Source of the DNA: Gammaproteobacteria bacterium RIFCSPHIGHO2_02_FULL_42_13 | Lineage (GTDB): Bacteria; Pseudomonadota; Gammaproteobacteria; UBA12402 | Reading direction: 5' to 3' | Assembly: GCA_001801405.1 (NCBI GenBank) | Contig: MGXQ01000016.1 | Coordinates: 1-9,428, forward strand | DNA: 9,428 bases | In this document: positions 1 to 6,369 of the stretch, piece by piece | Layout of the letters: each line of letters opens with the position of its first letter | Numbering within the stretch: the stretch's first letter is position 1 | Program-made: the position numbers and the translations under genes | Notes under the pieces: generated by a model | Told to the model about the DNA's origin: nothing | The model's database searches: none | Seen by the model: the letters and a program-made list of their open reading frames with translations, nothing else

Positions 1-2319
1 CATCTGTTTAAAACTATCGGATAACTCATAAACCAATGCAGCTATTTCTTGTGCGCTTGGCGAGAATAAAATTTCAGGCGGATAATGCGTACCAACCTGC
101 ATGTCTTTGACAATCTCCATCGATACTTTATTGGCTTCCGCATCAGATTTACCAAATAATCGTTCGGTATAACCAATTTTTTCATTGCAGATACTCTTTT
201 GTAACAGCGGCGCCGTGAATCGTGATAACTCGTCCGGAGAGACAAATTTATGTGTCAACTCTGGCACAGTAATCGGCGAGAAGATATTTAATGTCCCTTC
301 TTTTGCCAACTCTTCTTCAGATTCCCCAATTTCAACCGATTGAGTCTGTTCCTGTATCGCAATTAATGCCGATACACCACGCTCAATTAACGTCGGTGCT
401 GTGTCATGATGCAACGTATCTGACACGGTTTGAATATGTTGTGAAAACTCTGGCACATTGAAGGTGACATTCCCTTCTTTCACAACATCAGCAAATGCAG
501 CGAAGCTATGTTCTAATTCAATCAACACCGCATTTTTTGGCAAATCGACTTGTAAAAAATGAGTCAGGCGCATTTTTTCAACGTGCGTAGGGTTCGCATA
601 AAATGTTCTATAGCGCACAATCTTAGATTGGAAAAACAAATGCGCTTCACCTTGTCGCTGATCTTTTAAATCCAATAAGTCGATTCGAGAACGTCGTTCA
701 GCAGACGCGCTATGCGTATCAGAATAATGATGCAATAGACTATCTGCATCACCATGAAATGCGTCCACTTTCGTGACATAAGCTTCGCCGGCCGTACGCA
801 TAAAGAAATCCCATGTTTCTAAGGGGTCTTCCATCTTCATAGCAATTTTAATATTGGTGTTCGCACCAATGGATGCGGCCTCTTCTTTCGACGCACGTTG
901 GAATGACGGTAAATCTTGACCTGCAAAAATAACAGAAAAACCTAATGATCGCGCCTGCGCCGGCACCACTGCAAATCCAGGTACGGCATAATAACCATAT
1001 TCGTCTAAAATGCATAAGTACGGCGTTGCTGCATTCGTCGGTTTGCTTAACACCAAATCATGATAGTCGCCTTCCACTTCTTCACCTAAACCGGCCGCCA
1101 TCATCGCGCGCATGGATGCCATAATAATCTTGCCTAAATTGGCCAACTCATCCGGTGATTTTTCTAGTGCGGGCAATAACACAACCAAAATACGACGATT
1201 CAAAATGACATCGCGCAAATCCACTTCCGCTAATTTAGTTCGTAAAATATGTCCGTAGGTATCCGCCAACGAGCTAAACACTCGCACCAACTGCATCGTG
1301 ATAAAACCATGCTGCTCCCAAACCTGCGACACCTGTTTTCCTTTTTTCTCCTTATTATAACCAGGCAATGTCACCACATAATTATAAATCGGCTCCATAA
1401 TCAATGCAGGTATATCACTAATATCGACCGCCTCTTGATTGTCACGCGGAAACTTTTTATCAATCACGATTGATTCCAATCGCGCCAAATCAAAATAATT
1501 TCGAATACTATTCGCATCTAATAATATTTTTTCTTGGTCGCGCATATACACTAACATTTTCATGAGCGCTTCAACGAAGGCGATCGCACGGCCTTTCCAC
1601 ATATCACCATCCGGAGTACCGCTTGCCTGACTCATCAAGCTCACCACCAATTGCGTTAGCATGCTCGAAGAACCTTGCGAAAAAGGATTTAACGTGTTTG
1701 ATAACCGACGTTCTTGTGGACCTACAATATCACGCGCGCCCGTCATATAGTTAATTAACAACACATCATCTTCTCGACCCACGCTGCGCGCCATCGAAAA
1801 AATCTTCGCAAACAAGGTGTTATCACCTTTACCATCGACATAAATAAATCCGCTGCCTTGCACAAGTGAATTGAAAGCAATACCAATTAAGGCTTCTGTT
1901 TTACCGCTACCGGTTGAACCAAAAAACAACGTATGTGTACGCATATCCGTATCACTAAACCAAACTTCCTCGTTTGTTTCGGCTTCATTCCCATAAAAAT
2001 AAATACCTTGCGCCATATTCGGATGATGCCCGCCCGGTTTCAAATCGTGGTAATCATGCATCTGTGAACGCAAAGGCAAACGCACGGGTAAGGTGGTCTC
2101 GCGTTTATAGGAATACCAAAACACGCCCAGACAAAATAAAAAAATAAAATCTGCGATTGATTTAACAAAAAGAACAGCGACCGCTGAGCCCAACAAAACG
2201 ATCGCTCCATTGCGCGGACTCTCAAAAAAATGATGCATATGCTCGCCGATGGTGCGCGTATCACGCAGCAATAGGCGGGGATCTTGTTCTTGATGTTCCG
2301 TTAACCCTCGTATCTTCAT
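1..2319 (-). CDS. dotL: DotL/IcmO type IV coupling ATPase (3' end outside window)
   Basis: DotL is the inner-membrane coupling ATPase of the Dot/Icm type IVB system. With DotM, DotN, IcmS/IcmW and LvgA it receives effectors and feeds them to the channel. The frame is open for 773 codons from the ATG at 2319 to the window edge with no stop; the L. pneumophila protein is about 783 residues as I recall, so only a short C-terminal piece should be missing. The N-terminus carries PRLLLRDTRT (residues 14-23), typical of IcmO, then two hydrophobic stretches near residues 38-52 and 55-71. Walker A is GSTGSGKTE (134-142, Lys140) and Walker B is CILDEYG with Asp439-Glu440. The distal part (after about residue 650) corresponds to the adaptor-binding tail in Legionella. 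The start is supported by GGGAG about 7 bases upstream. The ATG just upstream at 2324 is followed almost at once by a stop. The gene begins 17 bases after the dotM stop, so the two are probably cotranscribed. Confidence 0.96.
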   Translation of the reverse strand, partial: MKIRGLTEHQEQDPRLLLRDTRTIGEHMHHFFESPRNGAIVLLGSAVAVLFVKSIADFIFLFCLGVFWYSYKRETTLPVRLPLRSQMHDYHDLKPGGHHPNMAQGIYFYGNEAETNEEVWFSDTDMRTHTLFFGSTGSGKTEALIGIAFNSLVQGSGFIYVDGKGDNTLFAKIFSMARSVGREDDVLLINYMTGARDIVGPQERRLSNTLNPFSQGSSSMLTQLVVSLMSQASGTPDGDMWKGRAIAFVEALMKMLVYMRDQEKILLDANSIRNYFDLARLESIVIDKKFPRDNQEAVDISDIPALIMEPIYNYVVTLPGYNKEKKGKQVSQVWEQHGFITMQLVRVFSSLADTYGHILRTKLAEVDLRDVILNRRILVVLLPALEKSPDELANLGKIIMASMRAMMAAGLGEEVEGDYHDLVLSKPTNAATPYLCILDEYGYYAVPGFAVVPAQARSLGFSVIFAGQDLPSFQRASKEEAASIGANTNIKIAMKMEDPLETWDFFMRTAGEAYVTKVDAFHGDADSLLHHYSDTHSASAERRSRIDLLDLKDQRQGEAHLFFQSKIVRYRTFYANPTHVEKMRLTHFLQVDLPKNAVLIELEHSFAAFADVVKEGNVTFNVPEFSQHIQTVSDTLHHDTAPTLIERGVSALIAIQEQTQSVEIGESEEELAKEGTLNIFSPITVPELTHKFVSPDELSRFTAPLLQKSICNEKIGYTERLFGKSDAEANKVSMEIVKDMQVGTHYPPEILFSPSAQEIAALVYELSDSFKQM

Positions 2320-2336
2320 TTCATCTCCCAATCACA

Positions 2337-3461
2337 CTACACAGGTTTGTACAACACTTCTTGTATTGCCATCTCTAATGCATCAATCGCCGAATCAATC
2401 ATGGGCATTTTTAATGAACGCTGTAATTTTTTCTCAGCGATCCAATGCGCATAAACCCCCGCCACTTCAGGCACGGCCACGCGACGACCCACGGTATTTA
2501 AAACAAACCATAAACGCCGATCAACCGGTTTTAACCATAAAATCTCTGCGCTGGATAACACACCATCGGTACGAGCAAATGCCAACATGGATGCCATGAC
2601 AGTCAATTCATAGGCATGCTTACTAATCACTGCTTGAACGGCAGGCAATTTCTCATATTTTTCTATGATCCGATCAACACTTGAAAAATCTAATTTTCCA
2701 GTACGCGAAGAACGCGATATCTGTTCTAGCAGCTCAGATGACGCATGCGCATCTTGAGCGCCACGTGCAATAAAAACAGCAAATAATGCGCGCACATGTG
2801 GTTTCAATGCGGCAGATCCTTGCCATAATTTACCTAGCTGCATTATAAAAACTTGCTTAGCGCGCTCATGTCTCACGGAAACGTGATAAGTCATTTCAGC
2901 CTTTAACCGATCCTCGTAATATTTTTGTGTCGGATTCGTTAATAACTGATATTTTTTGGCAAACATCATTGGCGTCAATGCCATCGCCCAGGCCCCTTCA
3001 TCCACATCGGTATGCACCAAATCTAAGTCGATGACCGGCATGCTTTGCGGCCAATTTTTTATTTCTTTATGCACAAACGTCGACATCGTATAGGTTTCGC
3101 TATAGCGCGTCGTTGAACTGCGAAAAAAAAGCACCCCTGCCAAGAGCAACAAAATAGTGATGACAGGAATTTGCAAATAATCGCCGACTTGATTCGCTAC
3201 GCTCGATAATGTTTGAATATCAACTGTCCCTGGTGACGTTGTAGTAACATAGGTTTTGAGCTGATCTAAGCCCCCAACAAAAAATTGAATGGCGCTAATT
3301 TCCACCTGTTTGAGATAAAAAAAACCGGCAACAATTTGAGTATGCCCAAACGTCCATGCGCCCCACAGCAATACAAAAATTGCCGCTAAAATCCATAAGA
3401 CTCCCGTGCCAGCCGGATCTTTACCCTGCCCCTCTTGTCCACCGCCACCGCCACCTGACAT
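2337..3461 (-). CDS. dotM: DotM/IcmP inner-membrane coupling-complex protein
   Basis: DotM (IcmP) partners DotL in the type IV coupling complex; in Legionella its cytoplasmic domain helps recognise acidic, Glu-rich effector signals. The product is 374 residues from the ATG at 3461, close to the Legionella length (about 376, recalled). It opens with a Gly-rich stretch, then hydrophobic segments around residues 20-40 and 95-110, followed by a soluble helical domain containing family-like text such as ALTPMMFAKKYQLL and the C-terminal MIDSAIDALEMA. A GTG two codons upstream (3467) is also in frame, but it overlaps the Shine-Dalgarno AAGGGG, which is correctly spaced only for the ATG at 3461; I therefore chose the ATG. 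dotL follows after 17 bases. Upstream, its usual neighbour icmQ is separated by about 1.15 kb holding a gene on the opposite strand, so dotM may need its own promoter or long read-through transcription. I could not find a convincing promoter in 3462-3608. Confidence 0.95.
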   Translation of the reverse strand: MSGGGGGGQEGQGKDPAGTGVLWILAAIFVLLWGAWTFGHTQIVAGFFYLKQVEISAIQFFVGGLDQLKTYVTTTSPGTVDIQTLSSVANQVGDYLQIPVITILLLLAGVLFFRSSTTRYSETYTMSTFVHKEIKNWPQSMPVIDLDLVHTDVDEGAWAMALTPMMFAKKYQLLTNPTQKYYEDRLKAEMTYHVSVRHERAKQVFIMQLGKLWQGSAALKPHVRALFAVFIARGAQDAHASSELLEQISRSSRTGKLDFSSVDRIIEKYEKLPAVQAVISKHAYELTVMASMLAFARTDGVLSSAEILWLKPVDRRLWFVLNTVGRRVAVPEVAGVYAHWIAEKKLQRSLKMPMIDSAIDALEMAIQEVLYKPV

Positions 3462-3540
3462 ATTCACCCCTTAAATGCCTAAAATAGTTGTCCATTTAGT
3501 GCTAAAATGATAATAACTAAACATAACATTAATTGAACCA

Positions 3541-3612
3541 ATGAACAATCGCAAAACAAACAAAACCGGCATGAAAGCCGCTCATATTAACAGGGTACGT
3601 TTATTTGTATGA
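3541..3612 (+). CDS. possible 23-residue leader ORF overlapping the His-rich gene start
   Basis: The 147-base gap between the divergent dotM and His-rich genes contains an ATG-initiated frame of 23 codons encoding a basic peptide (begins MNNRKTNKTG, ends RVRLFV). Its TGA stop (3610-3612) overlaps the ATG of the His-rich gene at 3609 in an ATGA arrangement, the classic geometry of translational coupling. No strong Shine-Dalgarno sequence precedes its own ATG, and the peptide resembles nothing I recognise. The short inverted pair CGGC/GCCG (3567-3570 and 3577-3580) lies inside it. An AGGG motif (3592-3595) sits 13 bases before the downstream ATG, rather far for direct initiation. This could be a leader peptide or chance. 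Confidence 0.3.
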   Translation: MNNRKTNKTGMKAAHINRVRLFV

Positions 3613-4619
3613 TGACAAGTAAAAATGATCATATGACTTACTTTGGCTCGGCCAAAATTTGCTCAATTTGCAAGCGCCGCAAATCACTTGAGGCGTTTTT
3701 GCTCGAAGATCCTGTTTTAGGCGCCATCTATAGCAGCATTTGTAGCGAATGCCGCAACAAGATGGGTGACGATGAAGGAGGAGGCGGAAAGCAAGATCAA
3801 CTCACAATCAACGTCTTCGACCGAGATGCAAAATTCAAGGAACAAAAAGAAAAACAAGAAGAAATCGATGAAAATAAAGAGGAGTATAAAGAAGAAATCG
3901 ACGAAGAAAAAAAAGAAGACAGAGAGCTTGCCGAAGAAGAAAAACATCACAAAGAAATTATCACTGATCACGAACAACATGAACACGGCGCGCACGAAGC
4001 ACACGAGCATCACGAGCATCATGAGCATCACCATGAACACCATCACGAACACGGGCATCATGAACACCACGGACATCATGAACATCACCATGAACACCAT
4101 CACGAACACGGGCATCATGAACATCATCATGAGCATCATCACGAACACCACGGACATCACGAACACGGTCACCACGAGCATGGTCATCACGAACACCATC
4201 ACGAGCACCATCACGAGCACCATCATGAACATCACCATGTTCACAGCAAAGAAGAAATTGAATTTCACAATTTCCACTCACAAGATGCCGCCATCAAAGT
4301 ATTAGGATTAGGTGATTTCCATCAACATTTTGGATCCGGCCGGCCGCCACCCGGTTATACGCGCGCGCACGGCGATGGACATGGCGGAACACATGGTGCG
4401 CATGACGCGCATGACGCGCATGACGCGCATGATGCTCATGATGCGCATGATGCGCATGGCGCTCATGGTGCTGCTCATGGTGCGCATGGTGCGCATGCTA
4501 CTCATGATACACATGATACACATGCTACGCATGATACACACAAGGCACATGAGGCGCATAATGATCATGAGGATAACGCGCATGACGCTGGCTCAAGACC
4601 TCACGCAAGTAATAATTAA
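3609..4619 (+). CDS. His-rich protein with N-terminal C4 zinc-ribbon-like motif, inserted in the icm operon
   Basis: I do not recognise this 336-residue protein as a named family. Visible architecture: (1) residues 16-50, a four-cysteine motif C18-x2-C21-x23-C45-x2-C48 with K-x-L-x-x-F spacing like the treble-clef/zinc-ribbon segments seen in phage and HNH-associated proteins; (2) residues about 72-118, almost all Glu, Lys and Asp, probably helical or coiled coil; (3) residues 121-212, a dense run of HEHHHEHHG-type repeats; (4) residues 213-262, a less biased linker including KVLGLGDFHQHF and a Pro/Gly turn; (5) residues 264-326, AHD/AHG/THD triplet repeats. There is no signal peptide or membrane segment, so it should be cytoplasmic unless secreted. 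Metal binding (Zn, Ni, Cu) is the obvious inference for the cysteines and histidines. The gene is opposite in strand to the flanking icmQ and dotM, and its TAA overlaps the icmQ stop. A role as regulator, metal buffer or Dot/Icm substrate is possible; none is shown by sequence. The ORF is real by its non-repetitive ends; its function is unknown. Confidence 0.78.
   Translation: MMTSKNDHMTYFGSAKICSICKRRKSLEAFLLEDPVLGAIYSSICSECRNKMGDDEGGGGKQDQLTINVFDRDAKFKEQKEKQEEIDENKEEYKEEIDEEKKEDRELAEEEKHHKEIITDHEQHEHGAHEAHEHHEHHEHHHEHHHEHGHHEHHGHHEHHHEHHHEHGHHEHHHEHHHEHHGHHEHGHHEHGHHEHHHEHHHEHHHEHHHVHSKEEIEFHNFHSQDAAIKVLGLGDFHQHFGSGRPPPGYTRAHGDGHGGTHGAHDAHDAHDAHDAHDAHDAHGAHGAAHGAHGAHATHDTHDTHATHDTHKAHEAHNDHEDNAHDAGSRPHASNN
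3969..4244 (+). repeat. HE-rich coding repeat block
   Basis: This stretch is built almost only from CAT/CAC and GAA/GAG codons with occasional GGT/GGC/GGA, giving HHE and HHG units. Within it a 57-base unit (19 codons) is directly duplicated: the sequence from 4026 reappears from 4083, with the first 40 or so bases matching exactly before synonymous CAC/CAT differences appear. That indicates recent unit duplication by slippage or recombination. Because the unit is a multiple of three, length changes keep the reading frame. Long stop-free frames on the other strand and in other phases here are by-products of this codon composition. Confidence 0.9.
4398..4584 (+). repeat. 9-bp AHD-type coding tandem repeats
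   Basis: Nine-base units of the form GCG-CAT-GAC (Ala-His-Asp) are repeated, at first nearly perfectly (4398-4424) and then with drift to GCTCATGAT, GCTCATGGT and ACACATGAT, giving AHD, AHG, ATHD and THD. The repeat is distinct from the HE block: histidine occurs every third residue, separated by small residues and Asp rather than Glu. Unit length preserves frame, so copy number can vary without disrupting the protein. Confidence 0.88.
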
Positions 4620-5284
4620 CAACCCAACTCAAGCAACAATTGTCCCTCCGGCGAAATACGATACTCTTTACCCATATGTGTAAAATTAATAATATTTCCC
4701 ATTTTCAACGCACCTTGACGAAGCCGCACGATAGGCAACCCCTGCACATCTTTTAATTCATTACCGTTATATGTACGCGAAATATCATCTTTTTTAACAA
4801 TAATTGTTATATACGCGTGTTGCGCTGACATCGATCGTAAAGACATCGCTGCATCAATCTGTTCCTTACTTTCATAAATCGGCCGATTAAAACTATGTTC
4901 GATCAATGAACGTTTTGACAATAAATTTTGCCATGTCTTTAACACCCCGCCTTGCGTATTAAACAAATAAACATAAACCAATCGCTCATCATCGGCCACC
5001 TGACCTGCAAAACGCTGTTCAACGACGGGCATTGCGTTATTATCGGGATGCAACACGCGCGCAATACTCTCTTTCAAATTAGCTAATTGATGACGAATAA
5101 TATTGAAGCGAACACCGACTTTATATTGTTTACGCAAAACATCTTCGACATCTACCGCCTCTTGAACAATACGCGAAATTTTTTCATCATTGGCTACATC
5201 ATACGATTTTAATCCGCGAATACGTATCGCAATGTTTTCCAAACGATCATGTAAATCTGTCAGATAGCGTTTTTCTTCAGCCAT
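4616..5284 (-). CDS. icmQ: IcmQ, Dot/Icm system protein
   Basis: IcmQ is essential for Dot/Icm function in Legionella. Its N-terminal helical domain binds the chaperone IcmR and can insert into membranes, and its C-terminal domain has an ADP-ribosyltransferase-like, NAD-binding fold. The 222-residue product shows both parts: a helical charged N-terminus (residues about 1-78), then from residue 102 the conserved domain with LVYVYLFNTQGG, LKTWQNLL, FNRPIY (132-137), an ITIIVKKDD strand and FTHMGKEYRI (201-210), which I recognise as IcmQ signature text. The Legionella protein is about 191 residues as recalled. The ATG at 5284 (MAEEKRY) is the best start by protein content, but it has no clear Shine-Dalgarno; the frame is open up to a GTG at 5365 that overlaps the preceding short ORF. 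The stop TAA shares the TTAA at 4616-4619 with the convergent His-rich gene. It lies 37 bases after the candidate FIR gene. Confidence 0.93.
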   Translation of the reverse strand: MAEEKRYLTDLHDRLENIAIRIRGLKSYDVANDEKISRIVQEAVDVEDVLRKQYKVGVRFNIIRHQLANLKESIARVLHPDNNAMPVVEQRFAGQVADDERLVYVYLFNTQGGVLKTWQNLLSKRSLIEHSFNRPIYESKEQIDAAMSLRSMSAQHAYITIIVKKDDISRTYNGNELKDVQGLPIVRLRQGALKMGNIINFTHMGKEYRISPEGQLLLELGC

Positions 5285-5321
5285 AATAAATAAACTTTTT
5301 GATTCAATTTCCAAAAAACAA

Positions 5322-5513
5322 CTATGCGCCTGATGTGGGATTGATAGAATGCCGCTCTGTGTCACTCGCGCGGTTTACCGTGTTTTCAGTTCTCGATGGT
5401 ACATTCGAATCTTGCTTATCCGCAAACGGCTCAAATTTTTCACAGAGCACCGCTATTCGATGCAACGATGTAGCTGTGTCCATTGGATTTATTTTTGGGG
5501 GATTGTCTGGCAC
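5322..5513 (-). CDS. candidate FIR protein (functional IcmR equivalent), unrecognised sequence
   Basis: This 63-codon ORF sits between icmS and icmQ in the same orientation, exactly where Legionella has icmR and other species have unrelated, fast-evolving genes (FIR genes) whose products chaperone IcmQ. The GTG start at 5513 is preceded by AAAGGG with a spacing of 7 bases, the best ribosome binding site between icmS and icmQ. The product begins MPDNPPKINP, has one likely amphipathic helix (MDTATSLHRIAVLCEKFEPFA spans residues 11-31), and then a polar tail rich in Ser, Thr, Asn and Arg with no obvious fold. I see no similarity to IcmR, and none is expected of FIR proteins. It is shorter than IcmR (about 120 residues, recalled). 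The codon before the GTG but one is an in-frame TAG, and the same frame is open further upstream (see 5517-5600), so this may be the distal part of an interrupted gene. Assignment rests on position, strand and ribosome site. Confidence 0.5.
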   Translation of the reverse strand: MPDNPPKINPMDTATSLHRIAVLCEKFEPFADKQDSNVPSRTENTVNRASDTERHSINPTSGA

Positions 5514-5516
5514 AGT

Positions 5517-5600
5517 CTAACCCTTTCTCTCTTTAGTAAGACGCGGAATTCTAACGGATTCTTCCCAATTAGTATAGCTGTTTATCGCCATGAAACCCAT
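5517..5600 (-). CDS. 27-residue ORF in frame with the candidate FIR gene, ended by TAG
   Basis: ATG at 5600 opens a 27-codon frame (begins MGFMAINSY, then TNWEESVRIPRLTKERKG) that stops at TAG 5517-5519. This is the same frame as the downstream 63-codon ORF, whose GTG follows after one intervening codon, so reading through the single amber would give one protein of about 92 residues. The start has no good Shine-Dalgarno (a second ATG lies at 5591), and it begins 16 bases after the icmS stop. It could be an independent small gene, the 5' part of an interrupted FIR gene, or merely spacer carrying the ribosome site for the next ORF. Confidence 0.28.
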   Translation of the reverse strand: MGFMAINSYTNWEESVRIPRLTKERKG

Positions 5601-5616
5601 GAATCAATTGGCATCC

Positions 5617-5985
5617 CTACTCAGCTGGCCACCAATCATACAGCAACGCATCCAATGGCACCGCGTCCTTTGAGGGCGCAGCATAGATGAAATCACATAA
5701 CACATCCGTAATACATAAATAACGCAACACACTCGGCGTCACGTCGTCAAAACTTACCTTTCGCTTTAACGGCCCCGATTCTGCTTTCTCAAAACTCGCT
5801 CCAATGCCGTAACCCAAGCACAGCGAGCATAACTGATCAGCTCGACGCGCAATACCGGGCAATAATCCTGTATCAGAAAAAACCTCACCAAATACAACAG
5901 GCTCATTGCGCAAAGTAAATTTAACGCCCAATTCATTGGCGATTTTCACCAAACGTTTTGATAATTCAAGCATCTGATCAGACAT
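5617..5985 (-). CDS. icmS: IcmS, type IVB secretion chaperone
   Basis: IcmS is a small acidic cytoplasmic chaperone. With IcmW it forms an adaptor that binds effectors and docks on the C-terminal tail of DotL. The 122-residue product (Legionella about 114, recalled) carries family text: VKFTLRNEPVVFGEVFSDTG near residues 21-40, LLPGIARRADQLCSLCLGYG after it, and a C-terminal YLCITDVLCDFI helix. The ATG at 5985 has AAGGATAG upstream at suitable spacing, overlapping the end of the intergenic gap, which is only 15 bases from the icmT stop, so icmT and icmS are surely one operon. The DotL partner is encoded further along the same strand; IcmW is not in this window. Confidence 0.95.
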   Translation of the reverse strand: MSDQMLELSKRLVKIANELGVKFTLRNEPVVFGEVFSDTGLLPGIARRADQLCSLCLGYGIGASFEKAESGPLKRKVSFDDVTPSVLRYLCITDVLCDFIYAAPSKDAVPLDALLYDWWPAE

Positions 5986-6000
5986 TTGTTCTATCCTTAA

Positions 6001-6240
6001 TCATTGCCACCATGGCCGCGCCATTTTACGCGGACCACCCAAGAAATTAATAATCCATCGCCAAAATATGGGGATTGTAAACCCATAGCGATCCAATACG
6101 GAAAAAAACAAAGTAGCAACCACTGCTACAAACAACGTCCACCACTTGATATGCAACAAAAATAGCAGCATAGGGAATGCTGCCCATCCCTCAACAACAT
6201 AAAAACGTGGACTCCGCGCCGAATCACGCCAATGCGCCAT
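6001..6240 (-). CDS. icmT: IcmT, small Dot/Icm membrane protein
   Basis: IcmT is a short inner-membrane protein of the Dot/Icm system, linked in Legionella to pore formation and egress. The 79-residue product begins MAHWRDSARSPRFYVVEG, matching the conserved IcmT N-terminus, followed by two hydrophobic helices at about residues 19-31 and 33-48 and a Trp/Arg-rich tail. Legionella IcmT is about 86 residues (recalled). A TTG at 6258 in the same frame would extend it by six residues but lies on top of the Shine-Dalgarno AGGGAGAG, which is correctly placed for the ATG at 6240. It is the first gene of the minus-strand icm operon, 30 bases from a good -10 box, and divergent from dotD. Confidence 0.94.
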   Translation of the reverse strand: MAHWRDSARSPRFYVVEGWAAFPMLLFLLHIKWWTLFVAVVATLFFSVLDRYGFTIPIFWRWIINFLGGPRKMARPWWQ

Positions 6241-6270
6241 TTTCTCTCTCCCTATCAACCAACTATGAAA

Positions 6271-6299
6271 ATTCTAACCCAAAAACTGCTCGGCGCCAA
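6271..6299 (-). promoter_or_regulatory. promoter of the icmT-icmS operon
   Basis: On the minus strand the hexamer TTGGCG (6299-6294) is followed after exactly 17 bases by TAGAAT (6276-6271), four and five matches respectively to the sigma-70 consensus. Transcription would begin near 6264, leaving a leader of about 25 bases that ends with the icmT ribosome site. Confidence 0.6.
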
Positions 6300-6369
6300 C
6301 CTCCATGATCAATTAAACGATCCATTCCGTCCAAAATGCACTGATATCAAGAAACTTCGCATGCACACC

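Noticed and set aside
42..245. 67-codon minus-strand frame inside dotL
   Set aside because: It lies wholly within the open dotL frame in another phase; dotL continues uninterrupted to the window edge.
3488..3514. Plus-strand promoter TTGTCC...GATAAT for the His-rich gene
   Set aside because: Spacing of 15 bases is short and the -35 match is weak; AT-rich sequence gives such boxes by chance.
3507..3537. Minus-strand promoter for dotM (TATCAT at 3512-3507)
   Set aside because: The -10 box is good but no acceptable -35 hexamer is found at 16-19 bases; not strong enough to list.
3969..4244. CRISPR-like or satellite non-coding array
   Set aside because: Periodicity is in codons, units vary at synonymous positions, there are no constant repeats with unique spacers, and the frame continues through on both sides.
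3717..4277. Long minus-strand frame of 186 codons opposite the HE repeats, rich in Met, Val and Phe, resembling a membrane protein
   Set aside because: It is the complement of CAT/CAC and GAA/GAG codons, which yields ATG/GTG and TTC/CTC automatically; the apparent hydrophobicity is a composition effect.
3766..4683. Other overlapping frames across the His-rich gene (Lys/Thr/Ile-rich, Arg/Met-rich and Arg/Asp/Val-rich)
   Set aside because: Low-complexity repeats keep every phase free of stops; none has a plausible domain, and the 3609-4619 frame alone has non-repetitive ends with a cysteine motif.
5349..5690. 113-codon plus-strand frame across the icmQ-icmS gap
   Set aside because: It overlaps the candidate FIR gene and the ends of icmQ and icmS on the other strand, has no ribosome site and no recognisable features.
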